NCBI GenBank assembly: GCA_020650975.1
Contig: JAIPMN010001226.1
Coordinates: 1-60,437 of the forward strand
Length of the DNA: 60,437 nt
DNA from: Apostichopus californicus
Taxonomy: Eukaryota > Echinodermata > Holothuroidea > Aspidochirotida > Stichopodidae
Reading direction: 5' to 3'
Both the position numbers and the translations under genes were made by a program. Below are positions 47,848 to 58,705 of this stretch, one piece after another (positions within the stretch are counted from its first letter, which is position 1; every line of letters begins with the position of its first letter). Under the pieces are notes generated by a model that was not told the origin of the DNA, ran no database searches, and saw only the letters and a program-made list of their open reading frames with translations.

Positions 47848-50800
47848 AGGTATATGCACAGGTAGCTACAACTTTACCCTATTTAATAGCAAATTACATC
47901 TACTTTTCACATATTCCATCAAATCCTTGAAATTCGATTTCGAAAAGGGACAAAATCGGGAAATTTTGAGCTTCACAAACGTAAGAATCGATAACCACCA
48001 TTACGTATTGATTTTTTGTGACGTAGTATCGAGAGGCCCAGACCGTATGTTAAATGTCAAGTTCTGCGCACTATCTTTTAACGTTGATTTCGCTTGGTAA
48101 CCTCGAAAATGGAAGCTTCAAAACAACCCGAAATTTCCAGTCCAGAGGTTTCGGACGACGAAACGGGGACAGCAAGTGAGGAAGAAAGCTCTTTGGACTA
48201 CGAAATTCAGAACCAAGAGGAAATTAGGCCCTATTAATTTGAGCCAGAAGCCGATGAAAGTGACAGCACCACAGACTCGGAAGGTGAACCTGACAGCCAT
48301 GAAAATCCACGGCGTCTGTTGAATACTGACTGGTGAGAATATACTTCAATTTCTATCCTTCTTTGACGTCCTCGAACTTTTTGTCTCCAAAATGAACTAA
48401 AATATACTTCCCCATGCTGAAATATTTCTGTTATTAATGGTAAAAAACTTCCTGATGACGAAGTTTTTTGGCATTGAAAATTGTATCTGAGATTGACCGC
48501 AAATTAATCGTACACTACTTGGGCCTGTTAGTGAATCCGCGAGGTGTTTGCGTCAGTGTAGGGCCAAGGCTAAAAGGCCTATTACGAGTTGTCATACAGA
48601 AATAAGAGTTAGGCTATTTTTATTTCGGTATGAGCGGATTGTAATACATGTCAAAATACAAATCAAACCAATGTTCAACACGGGTTCAAGTGAAAAATTG
48701 CCCACCAATAGTTGGGAAACCAGAAATTTTAGGCCAACATGAAAACAACCTTGTTAAGGCCATAAAATTTGCACAGTGGGAGTAGTAGATTCAATTGTCC
48801 ATTCAAGTTTTATCATACTCTTTGGGGCAAGAAAGTTTTGTTCAAAAGTAAAGTTTCACTATTTTTAAGCATGCGTATTTAATACGCACATCAATAGTAT
48901 AGTTTTTAGGTGCGTATACGCAAATAGCACAGGATGCCATTGAGAACGCCAAGGGACTTTAAAAATGATGTTCCAGCAGTTGTTCTCATGCAGAGGTCTT
49001 ATATAAGCCAATCAGAGAAGATTGACGATAAAATAGCAACAGAAATATCGTGCCAGTGACAGCAAAATATTCACTGACATTTGATAATGAAAATGGCCAA
49101 ATAATCTCCATTCTTTATTGGTTCTATACTGAAACCTTCAATGAATTAGAAACCATACCTAGCCCTATTTACTATATTATATCATTGTTTTTCTTTCAAG
49201 GTGTAAGTGTGGCAACTGCGCTGTGATGCCATCAGCAAGGGAATGTCGCTGCTGCCATGAAGCTTCAGCAGTGGACAAGAATGCAGAAGGAAAAGGAAAC
49301 AGTGTTTGCATTACAGAGCACCAAGGGTTTCAACCTGTCTGTTTGGATCCGTGGGTGCTGCAGACAGCCTCATATCAATACAGTCAGCATTACGGGGGAA
49401 ACGCTCGGGAAGGAGGCGTAAATGAGTAAGTACATAACTAAGGTTTATTGTGTATGCAACTTCTTCTGTGAATGGAATACCAAATTTATTAAAATTTCCT
49501 CCAAGTTCCCCTAAAATGCGTTTGTTAAGAAAGTTCCACAGTTAAGAGTTTGACCTACTTGATAAATTACAAAGTAATTATTATGCAAATACGTAGTGCT
49601 TTATTGGTTCTCAGTGCCAAATAAACCAATTACAAAATTTTCAGTTTCACATTTCTACAAGTGTACACAATTAAACTTACCAGCCTCTGAAGTGAATTTG
49701 TTCCTTTCCTGGGTCATACCAAGGATTTACTGTACAATTAACAGTTGTTCTTACCTGTTGCTTAAACACTTCATTTAATCTAATTTGTTTTATATTATTT
49801 TGATCGATTTTGTGCAGAAAAAATACAATTAAACTTTTTTTTATTTTCAATCACCTGTCAGTTGTTTCACAAGTACTGTATAAAATAAATATTTGCTACA
49901 TTAGGTCCTTTTCCCGATTCACTTTTAAAAAACAGTTATTATGTTTCAGCCTTTGTTTTCTGATTGAATAAGTTTTAAGTATTTCCATGTATACCCCCAT
50001 GTGAATTATTGTATTTGGTAAGTACTGTAATGTAGGTTAAAGTTCCTTTGCAATGCTTTTTTGCTGATAAGGTGAGAAAATAGTTCTTATAAATATTAAA
50101 AAGGTTGTCAATATCTGTTAGTGATTTGATTAATTATTTAAATGATTTTTTTTGTTGTTCACATGAAGTTCAGACACCTGGCCTATCGGCAATTTGTGCG
50201 GTGGTGCTACAAGTATCTTGGCAGAGATGTTCGGGTGGTCATCCCATTGTGCGTGGTGACTAAGATCAGAGAGACGTATCTCTCAGAAGTGTATAGAGGG
50301 TTTCTACTTCCACAATTATGACATGCTCAGAAACAGACTCTTTAGTAGAATCACATACTTTTTTTATAAACCGACTTTTTGCTTAGAATCAGACACTTGT
50401 CAAACATATTCCTTCGAACGAAATTGCCTACTGAAAATATTAAAACACAACAATTTGAAGATTGCAAGTCTTTTTGGGTTTCATATTCAATGCTGATGTA
50501 TAATGATGCTGAGCATTGTAAATGCTGTATATATGTTGTCTATGTGTTTCATTAAATTGTGAAATTTTTATGTACCATCTATTTCAATATATACCTCCTT
50601 ACAGGAACTTTCAAATATATATTTCATTCATTCCTCACTGTACTTATCCTCTTTTTATGTATGAATTTTTTATCAGGAATACAAGTCATTATCTGACAAA
50701 GAAAACCTCCGCTCTCAGCATCTATCTTATTTTACTTTCGCAATTTATTTTGGTAATTTCTTGGAAATGAGGAAGTTCTATGGACATGTAGCGATTTTTG

Positions 50801-51165
50801 CATTCGTGAAAGGAGTTTCAAATATAAGCAGATACATTTTGGAATTTTTAAAATAACAATTATACTTTAGTTTTGGAGTAAGGGCTTATAAGTTTTAATT
50901 TGTAATGTATGAATCTCAAAGTCTTTGTAATTTTTCAGGTTTTTTTCCCTAATATTCGCTGAAAATACTGAATTTCTATTCCACATAGAAGGAAGCCTCA
51001 TTACACCCTTTGTAGATTCATAAAGAATGGTGGTACTTGTTAATTCCAAATACTATGAAATGGTCGCTTTTCCATTGGTTTTATATAATTTCTTGTTTTT
51101 AGTGTGAATTTTAATTAGATTTCCAAACAAATTAACAGAATTTGTATCTTCTTGTCCATATACCT
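47848..51165 (+). mobile_element. TTAA-flanked element carrying the ballast gene
   Basis: Left end: TTAA (47844-47847) then AGGTATATGCACAGG. Right end: CCTGT-type complement CCATATACCT (51156-51165) followed by TTAA (51166-51169). The ends are inverted: AGGTATATGSACA with further matches inward (21 of 27 positions). TTAA duplications are typical of Kolobok and piggyBac. The left end shares about 180 bp of diverged homology, including GTGACGTAGTATCGAGA at 48018-48034, with the end at 57260. The right end shares only the outer 25-30 bp. Inside is the three-exon ballast-domain gene and no transposase. It may be an internally deleted or cargo version of a larger element; alternatively the right end is a chance or foreign end. 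Confidence 0.65.
48109..50321 (+). pseudogene. P2X7-type ballast-domain gene, copy B (three exons)
   Basis: Exon 1 (48109-48332): ATG, acidic Ser/Glu-rich leader (MEASKQPEISSPEVSDDE), IRPY, TAA at 48235-48237, then FEPEADESDSTTDSEGE and LLNTDW. The TAA is probably a mutated sense codon, since the same acidic frame continues to the GTGAGA donor. Exon 2 (49201-49425) restores the split Trp codon: CKCGNCAVMPSARECRCC, CITEHQGFQPVCLDPWVL, TASYQYSQHYGG. Exon 3 (50169-50321): FRHLAYRQFVRWCYKYLG, RDVRVVIPLCVVTKIR, then TGA. As now spelled, the exon 2/3 join is one base out of phase. About 200 residues in all, with no membrane segment and no P2X channel part: it is a free-standing zinc-binding ballast domain (P2RX7_C). 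Possible roles are DNA or protein binding with the neighbouring transposase; that is inference. Confidence 0.85.
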
Positions 51166-51169
51166 TTAA

Positions 51170-52496
51170 TGTTCTTCTCGAATTACAGTGTTCAACAAAA
51201 TTAGTTATTAGCTCTCAAGCAGGGAAAGGATCAAAATGTTGATGATTATTTCCAAAAGTTGGCCAAGTTGTCAATTTTGTAATGGTTAAGTAATTAAATT
51301 GCCAACTTGTTAAATATAAGGGGCAGTGATAAATCAACCTACAAAAAAGAAAATTACTACTTTGGAACATTCAAGTTTATGATAGTACATTGTAACAAAA
51401 AGTCCTGGGTTCAATTCTCTTGCTAATCCACTGTGCTGTGTCCTTATGTAAGGCTACAATGCACTTTATATTGCTCGTCCTCAGCTCAACTCTGGCTGTG
51501 AAATTTAGTACTAGCATTGCTGGGGATGTATTCATGTCCAGTCTAGAGGAGTGTCTTCTAGCCATATAGACCTATAATGGTTTGGATGGATTCAACTTGC
51601 AATAGTGGTCTTGTTAACTTAAATGTTGTCTTAAAATTTTAAGACCAGTCAGAAGACATAAAATGCTATTTTTGTCAGTTTCCTAAACAAACATTGTCCC
51701 TTGTCACCCAGCAACTCCCTGCTCTGGTTCGAAACAAAGATGCCACTAGGCTTAGCAGACCTGTGTTAAAATTTAAAGGGGTATATCACAGAGGTGCTTG
51801 GTAAAAACCTGCCCTCCCCTTCCACTTAGCAAAGTAGATATGTGTAGTGCACTGGAAGAACTACAGTGGTTCGAGTCTAAATATTCAAGATGAACTGGGT
51901 TCAATTCATTGCAAAAATCTTGGGTTGCTTTCTTGAAAAAGAAATTTCTTCCACTTGGTTCAGTCTACTCTGTTGCGAGTGATTATCCAGAAGATCTGGC
52001 AAGTTAACCTGGGATACACTTGTGCCCCATTCAAGGAGAGTCAGTGTGACTTGCCTGCACAAAAGAAACCAGGGTCCTGATATGGTTTAGTGTACTAGCT
52101 CTTGGACAAATTCTTTTCAGCATGCTTCCTCAAACCCTTCTTATGTTTTCTTTTAGGTGATACAAAGGGGAGTTACATTTCATTGCAAACACCCAGAATT
52201 TTCAACGAAAATAAGATTCAATGATGGTGGGTCTCCAGCTAGAGTTTTACAACTTTAATGCCAGTCTATTATCATGTTGAACTTCAAAAACTGAAAAGAA
52301 AGACTTGTACATTTTAACACAATTACTTTATTGTGTGCTTAACTATTTGAACTGCAAAAAATAAAAGCTTCAGATACAATATCAAATGCATGTTCGATTT
52401 TACATGCGGTTACCCAGTTGTAATCAAAAATACAGTTCCAGAAGTTTCAATAAAATTCTGCAAAGGCAGAAAAGTCTGTGACATTCAAGATAGGTC
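51170..52496. other. No gene recognised
   Basis: Spacer between the right TTAA end and the 3' end of the minus-strand transposase copy B. No second terminal repeat of the AGGTATATG type was found here. Confidence 0.45.
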
Positions 52497-55400
52497 TCAT
52501 GGAAGATTAAACCGGCTTTTGTGCTTTCTCACAACATCAGCTTTGCTTGGCCTGGAATATGATTTGGATAATGGCGCTGGTACTTCCACATCATCACCCT
52601 GAGAAGAATCTTGACCAGACTGCCAGATATTCAGTAAAGTCACAAAAAGTTCATTGACATAGTCTAAATACAAAGTAGACAAAACATTTCATCAGTATAT
52701 AACCCAAAACCATTTTTAACTTGATCAACCATCACATTATATCCCTTAAAGGAATATTCCCATGGACTTTTGAAAAAAAAATAATAAATAAACAAAAAGA
52801 AAAAAATTGTTGCCGAGGATTGAAACAATAAGTTAACATAAAGAAATTGAAGGTTTTCTTGATGTGATGTCACAAAATTTCAATAAAATTTGAACAATTT
52901 ATTATAATAAGGCCAAACATTTTAAAAATGCTGTCAAGTGGTCAATCTTTAACCGATTTTGATGAAATGTTGTGCTATTTTCATTGTTTATAGCACATTT
53001 GCTTTCAACCAAGCTCAAGTTGTTGTTTCCATAGATATTTAAAACAATAGTCATACAGTACAAAGATGTTGCTTACCATATGTAGTATTAGTTAGCACTT
53101 TCACATCTGTGGCTTCTCCTTTTTTGTACTTTGGGAAGCGAAGGTTGAATCTTTCCTGGCCAGTATTCATGTTCGCTTGTGCTCGGTTAGCATTTTCATT
53201 GTAATGCAAGGCAGCCATCTGCAATCTGTGAGTATAAAAGGCATTTTTCTTAATTAAAGATTTTTTACATTTCTTTCTCATATTTTTCATAATATTTTAC
53301 TCTATGGCCTATCACAATTAAAGGTCTATGGATGTATAGAAGCAAATAAATCTCAATTGCTTTAAAACCTTTATAAAGAACATGGAAATAGCAAAGCAAT
53401 TCTTTAAAATCCACCTCGAATTGACTTTGAATTTGCAGGCATCAATTGACATATTTGTATGCTAAATTTTCAGGTTTTTTTAAATTTCCTTTGTCAAATT
53501 TTTTCCTTGCTAAATTTCTTGTTTTTTTTTAAAAGTATATAAAGGGTCGCAGCAAACAATGATAAGTTTTTGACTCTTTAACATCCCCAATCAAGTGCAT
53601 GAACAAATATATTTCTCACAATTAACACAAATAGTACCGGAGTATGGGGTGGCTTCTCCCCCCCCCCCCCCCAAAAAAACAATTGTCAGAAGAGTTTTCA
53701 CAATTTTTTTCAATAAACCTCATATTAAATTAGCTAGTACTAGTACTTATGGCAATTGGGCGAAAAAAATTGGCCCAAATATTCTAGCTGCCTTAATCAG
53801 AAATTAAAAGGCTTGCATAAAACTTTCAAGTTGTGTGTCTAGCCATACATCTCTTTTTAATTTGCTAAATTTAAAACAAATTCTACAAAAAAAGATCTAT
53901 CCTGCTTTTCTGTTCATTGTATACGGCCATACGGCTTAATACAATTCAAACTTCCACTCTTTTATACTTTTTTCAACCCTTATAGTCATGCCAATTAATT
54001 TTCAAGAAAGCCTTGCCTAAGATAATTATACGTGCTCATCATGCCTTTGTATCCAAAATGAAACATCTTTGGAGCAAAATGAATCACAATCTTGTGAAAG
54101 GTTTCTACACCTGAGGTTTGGTGATAGGGCGAAAGTTTCTGGACATCTTTCAGGAGAGTTGTCTTTTGAAGAATATCCAATAGCTTCACACATGCCTCTG
54201 TGTCTGTTAATGGAAAACATAAAAAACAGAAAGTGAAAATATGAAGCTCGTAAATAACCTACAGTAGCTTTCAGATGTAAATAAATCTACAAAGAAAATC
54301 TCATCCAAAATTCATGAATTTAAAATTGCTTCAATTTCCACTGTGCAGGAAAATAAATTAAAATTAGAGGAATTTTGTCCCTATTTTTGTGCAAAATTAA
54401 TGGTTGCATCAAACAAATAAGGCGCAATTGATCAGAATTGTAATCAACTATACTTACGTGGCTTCAGCCACTTCTTCTTGCGTTATTTTGTTGTTAGTTT
54501 ACCGTGCTGACATTTTGGGAAAAGTTCAGAGTCATGAGTATGTATATTCTGTATATGGTTTGTTACAGATTGCTACTTCGCAAGCATCACTTCTCCATCT
54601 CCATCAGATGTTGAAGCTGCAACCCAGTAGAGATGGTTTGAGATGCTTTTTGACCATTCCCCAACAGCGGTACATGTCTTCCTCTTTGCCAGTTGGTGAA
54701 TTTTCTTAGAGAGACCTTTCTATGAAAAAAAGTAAACATATTTATTCTAACAGAATGATGCAGATAATGATCCTGCTTCGGGTATAATACCAATGCATGA
54801 GACTGGGTTCAAGTTAGACCTGCAAGCATATCAGTTAAGTGCTGTTCATAAATAATTTGTTATTAATTTTCAAAGCAAGTATATAAAAAAAAAGAAACAA
54901 ATTGATTTACATTTAGCAACATGCCAAACATCATAGAAATGCTCAATGTCTGGCTGTTGTTCTCGTATGTATTTGGCAATGGATCGATGCGTATCTGAAA
55001 TTAATGTTTCAACGTTTAACCCACGCTATTGTATGTACTTCAGTCCTTTCGTTAGGCCTTAAAGTTCCATAGCATTACTCCTTGATACCTCGTTGCTCTG
55101 AAAAATATATGTAACATCACATTTAATTTATGACAATATCATACTAGTTCAGCCGTTTGTTACCACTTCATATCTGGTACCACAGATGGCCTTATAAAAG
55201 ACATTTTGAGAGGAGTAGAGATTAATATTATCACTAACTTGTAGCAGATACAGTAAGTTCAATCTAAAAGAAATATATTTGCAACACACATACAATGGAT
55301 ATGTTTTTTGTTTATAGATTCAACATTAAGACTAGAACACATATCAACCTGGCCACAGCAAATGGTATATTATGCTAGGAAGAAAATTCTCAAAACCATA

Positions 55401-56861
55401 ATTTCTTATCAAACTATCTTCATATCTGAGAAGCATTCATTCAAAATCAGTTTCAAGTATTTGAAAATTATTATTTCCTAAAAATGTATAAACAAAAAAA
55501 GTGTAAAATTTATTGCACTTCAGGAATCAAATTTACAAGATTAAAACAATATATTATACCTGTACTAATTCCAAATGGACAATCATGTTCCACTCAAAAT
55601 CCATACAACTGTAGGAACCATACTTGGCTGAGTGTCCTGCACTGTCATGGCGTCCATCCCTTCCTAATATCATAGGCATGCCAATCTTCACCAGCCTTTC
55701 CAGCATCTCCTTCTGTGTAGTATTCCACACCTGTCTAATCGTGGGCTGTAGTAAATGCCGTTGGTGCCTCATAAATGTTCGAATACCAATGGTTGGGCAG
55801 TTCAAATTGTATAAAACTCTGAACAATTTAGTCGGTGTTGCCCCTGCAAAAGGATTGAGGCACTCATCATTACATCACAAAACACTTTCCCACCTATCAA
55901 TGTTTGGCTGTCCCAATGTCCAGTTGCTTCACAATTAAGACATCTGTAGGCCACCCGAAGCAAGGTGCCAACGACTTTCTCAACTGAGGCAGTAATTGGC
56001 CCTTTACATGAAAGGCACAGACGGAATAAAGAGAGCAAGCAGCTTTCCATCACTAGAAAAACCCTTTCTCTGTCCTTTCCTGCTTCTGATTGAGAAGTTC
56101 TGTAACTGTAGAAAGTAAATATAATTTAACATAAAAACAAATAGATATCAGGATGATCTGAATAAGGTACCCTACATTTAAAGAAGGAATATTGTACAGA
56201 TTTAATCTTGTTTGTGTTTTCAACACAGGATTTGGATTGCAATTGCAGCAAATGAAATAGAAACTTAGATTGTTTTTCTTACTCTTACCACCCTCAGCAG
56301 TTGTGTTCGGTTATTCTTTAAAAGAACATTCAACAAGAACAATGTAATATACAGTATAAAGTGAATTGAGGTCAATTAGCAAGCAATTCACATATTATTT
56401 TATATTGTAGATATCATAAAACATAAAACTGTACCTCTTTGGAATGGTGGGCACATCTTCCTCATAAGAGGATTCTTCCTCATAAGATGATTCCTCTTCC
56501 TCTGAGGTTGAAGATGGTCTGTAATCCGAGGATGATTGCTCCATCTTCTGAGGTGAATCTTTACATGGAGATTCCTGCTTAAAAGATGGAGATGGTCCTT
56601 TACTTGGTGAAGCGACAGGAGCTTGTTCGTGTGACTCCAACAAGGTGCACTGACAATAAGCCTCCATCAGAGATGGCACCTCAGTCTGGGACACTAAATG
56701 GAATTTAAAAAAAAAAATTTCATCACTCATTGTAAGCCACAAACAATTTAAATGGAAAATCATTTCAAAAAGACATGTCATTGACTCAAAAACTTAATGA
56801 AAACTACTGTACCTGTTGATATCATCTGTGGTGGTGTGTTTGATATATTGAAGTCTTCAGT
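52497..56861 (-). pseudogene. Kolobok-like D-D-E transposase, copy B (eight exons, no THAP exon in line)
   Basis: Minus-strand exons by AG/GT borders: 56813-56861; 56435-56693 (Ser/Glu/Pro-rich linker); 55560-56105 (CLLSLFRLCLSCKG and YRCLNCEATGHWDS zinc site, RTFMRHQRHLLQP, then DGRHDSAGHSAKYGSYSCMD with the first Asp); 54911-55097 (SNEVSRSNAMEL, LISDTHRSIAKYIRE with the second Asp, FYDVWHVAK); 54458-54715 (KRKTCTAVGEW, NHLYWVAAS); 54032-54203 (LSPYHQTSGVETFHKIVIHF with the Glu); 53077-53225 (MAALHYNENANRAQ); 52497-52663 (DYVNELFVTLL ... SKADVVRKHKSRFNLP, stop). Breaks: one-base loss near 55845, TAA and TAG in exon 54911-55097, TAG and TAA in exon 54458-54715. The gene runs convergent to the ballast gene at 48109-50321. 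The expected THAP exon lies inverted at 57753-58201. Confidence 0.85.
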
Positions 56862-57259
56862 CTGAAAAGAAAAGACAAAAGAAATCTAGCAAACAATGCA
56901 TCCATATATTTATTATACAAAGCTAAAAAAATATCCTATACTGTATTTTTTTTATCTGTGCTGACAAAATATTCCCATGAAATCTGGAGGTATAAGCATC
57001 ATATTTTCATATGTTCTTATTAACTTCTCTGCTCTGTGAACCTTATAAGCTCAACCTTTTAAGAGAACATTTTCACACGGCTGAAACTGCGGCAATCTTG
57101 GTTTTTCTCCAGAATCAAAAATTTGCACTTCCCTAATATGAACTGCACTAATCATTTAATTTAATGTTTCCAGTAAGGAAAAGGATTACAACATCAAGAA
57201 TTACCCAACTTTAAGGAGATTAGCACTGCTACGACAGTAAATTTTTCAAGGCCCCTTAA

Positions 57260-57457
57260 AGGTATATGGACAGGTTGGAATTTTACTATGAATGTATTGC
57301 TTATTTATGTCCGATCATATTCTCAATATAAATTCTTTAAAAATTTGCTGTAGTCTTTCAGAAATTAAGGATTAATTACTCAGATCAACGATAAAGAAAC
57401 GCCTGAAAGCACGTTTCTAAAATTTGACTTCTGACACGATGTGACGTAGAATCGAGA
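57260..57457 (+). repeat. TTAA-flanked terminal repeat preceding the THAP exon
   Basis: TTAA at 57256-57259, then AGGTATATGGACAGGTTGG. About 180 bp inside lies GTGACGTAGAATCGAGA (57441-57457), the same word found 170 bp inside the end at 47848 (GTGACGTAGTATCGAGA). Between them both ends share CATATTC and AAATTCGA/AAATTTG-type blocks in the same order. The CGTCA-type word resembles a CREB/ATF site. It would hold the promoter of the THAP gene, as the other end would for the ballast gene. Confidence 0.75.
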
Positions 57458-57752
57458 AGGGATAAGAGCATGCGTTTATGGGGCACACGATGTGAAAACT
57501 CCTGATGTTTACATTGAGTAATCGAACTGCTATATATTGTGTATCAATCTATACCAAAAGCACGTAATCGTTACCATTGTTTCGTTCGTTGACAAATTTG
57601 TGTTCGTACATCTTTATTCGTTTATTCTAAACGCTGTTGAAAAGATAATTAATTTGTTTACATTCTAATTCTGTATGACTACATCGTATTCAATTTTATT
57701 TTGGGAAATACTGTTCAAAGTCTTAAGTTTGGAGAGAGAGTTTTGAGTAACA

Positions 57753-58201
57753 ATGCCGCGGCGTTGTATAGTAGGTTGCAGTAACACTAAAAGTGAAAAT
57801 ATAAGTCTACACGTATTTCCAAAGAAACAACCTACGCGTTCGGCCTGGATGCAAAGTGTAAAGAACACCCGAAAAGATTGGTCCGGACCATCAAAAGAGA
57901 GTCTTGTGTGCAGTTCACATTTTCGTGAGGAATGCTTTGACTTGTTAGCTGGACAGTATTATAGTCAGCTTGGATTTACGCCACTAACCCACAGGCGTCT
58001 CAAGCCAGATGCAGTGCCAACTCTATTCGGTGGGAAAGTTACTGCGGGCCTAGGACAACTTCTGCTACTAGTACTAGTGCTACAGCAGCTGAAAAACACA
58101 ATGAAGCTCCAGGACCTAGTGCTAGTACTAGTAGTAATATTCCAGGTGAAACCCAAAGCCGTCAAGTTGGAGGAGCCTTTCTCAAAAGAGAAAGAAAAAG
58201 A
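57753..58201 (+). CDS. THAP zinc-finger exon, copy B
   Basis: ATG at 57753 opens MPRRCIVGCSNTKSE (C-x3-C), LHVFPKKQPTRSAWMQSVKN, LVCSSHFREECFD (C-x2-H) and RLKPDAVPTLF, a textbook THAP domain of about 90 residues that binds DNA as a sequence-specific zinc finger. After the AVPTLF box a one-base shift (about 58040) moves the likely true frame to a Ser/Thr/Ala-rich linker (GPSASTSSNIPGETQSR) that ends KRERKR at a GTAAGT donor (58202). The domain is intact. It lies on the plus strand, opposite to transposase copy B (56861 to 52497), whose missing first exon it matches in kind. It is either that exon inverted, or the start of a further element running right. Confidence 0.8.
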
Positions 58202-58705
58202 GTAAGTTGACTTCAGACTTCAGCTTTGCAAAAGCTATGCTACTGTAGGCCGAACCTGGAGTTTGTTTTTTAAAGAAGAATAGTAGTAGCTGGGCTTCTA
58301 GGGGAACAGTTGCAGAAACCCAACCTCGGTTAATGTTCGTTGACTGTTTGAGAATGTTAGCTGAAACATTAATGTTTCTAAAGCCTGGCTCTACAGGAAT
58401 GGCTATTTTGTGAAGCACCTTGATTTTTATTTTAACAAAGAACTGCAACAAACCATTGAAAAGTACAGTAAATTCATGGCTTTAATACGTCACTGTTTAA
58501 TTCTCTTGTAGCCTCACTACTGTGGTTACATTAAAATTTGGTGGGTATTCTGCAATTATGTCCTCAAAAATGACATTTCTATTCTGATGCTGAAAAGTTA
58601 GGCCTATTATTTTGATTACTTCAGATTCATATTTTCAAAGGTCTTGCCACACATTGCAACAGTAGAATCAGTGGAAGAAATTGTTTTCATTTTGTAGGTA
58701 ATTCT
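58202..58705. other. Intron-like sequence after the THAP exon; nothing else seen
   Basis: AT-rich sequence starting at the GTAAGT donor. No second exon of the THAP gene was recognised before the AGGTCA-rich repeat begins. Confidence 0.45.

Noticed and set aside
48109..50321. A P2X7 receptor gene
   Set aside because: Only the cysteine-rich ballast domain is present, in a three-exon gene with its own start and stop. There is no channel part and no membrane segment.
53319..53340. TTAAAGGTCTATGGATG as a further TTAA terminal repeat
   Set aside because: It resembles AGGTATATGGACA but differs at several positions, lies in an intron of transposase copy B and lacks the internal GTGACGTAG word.
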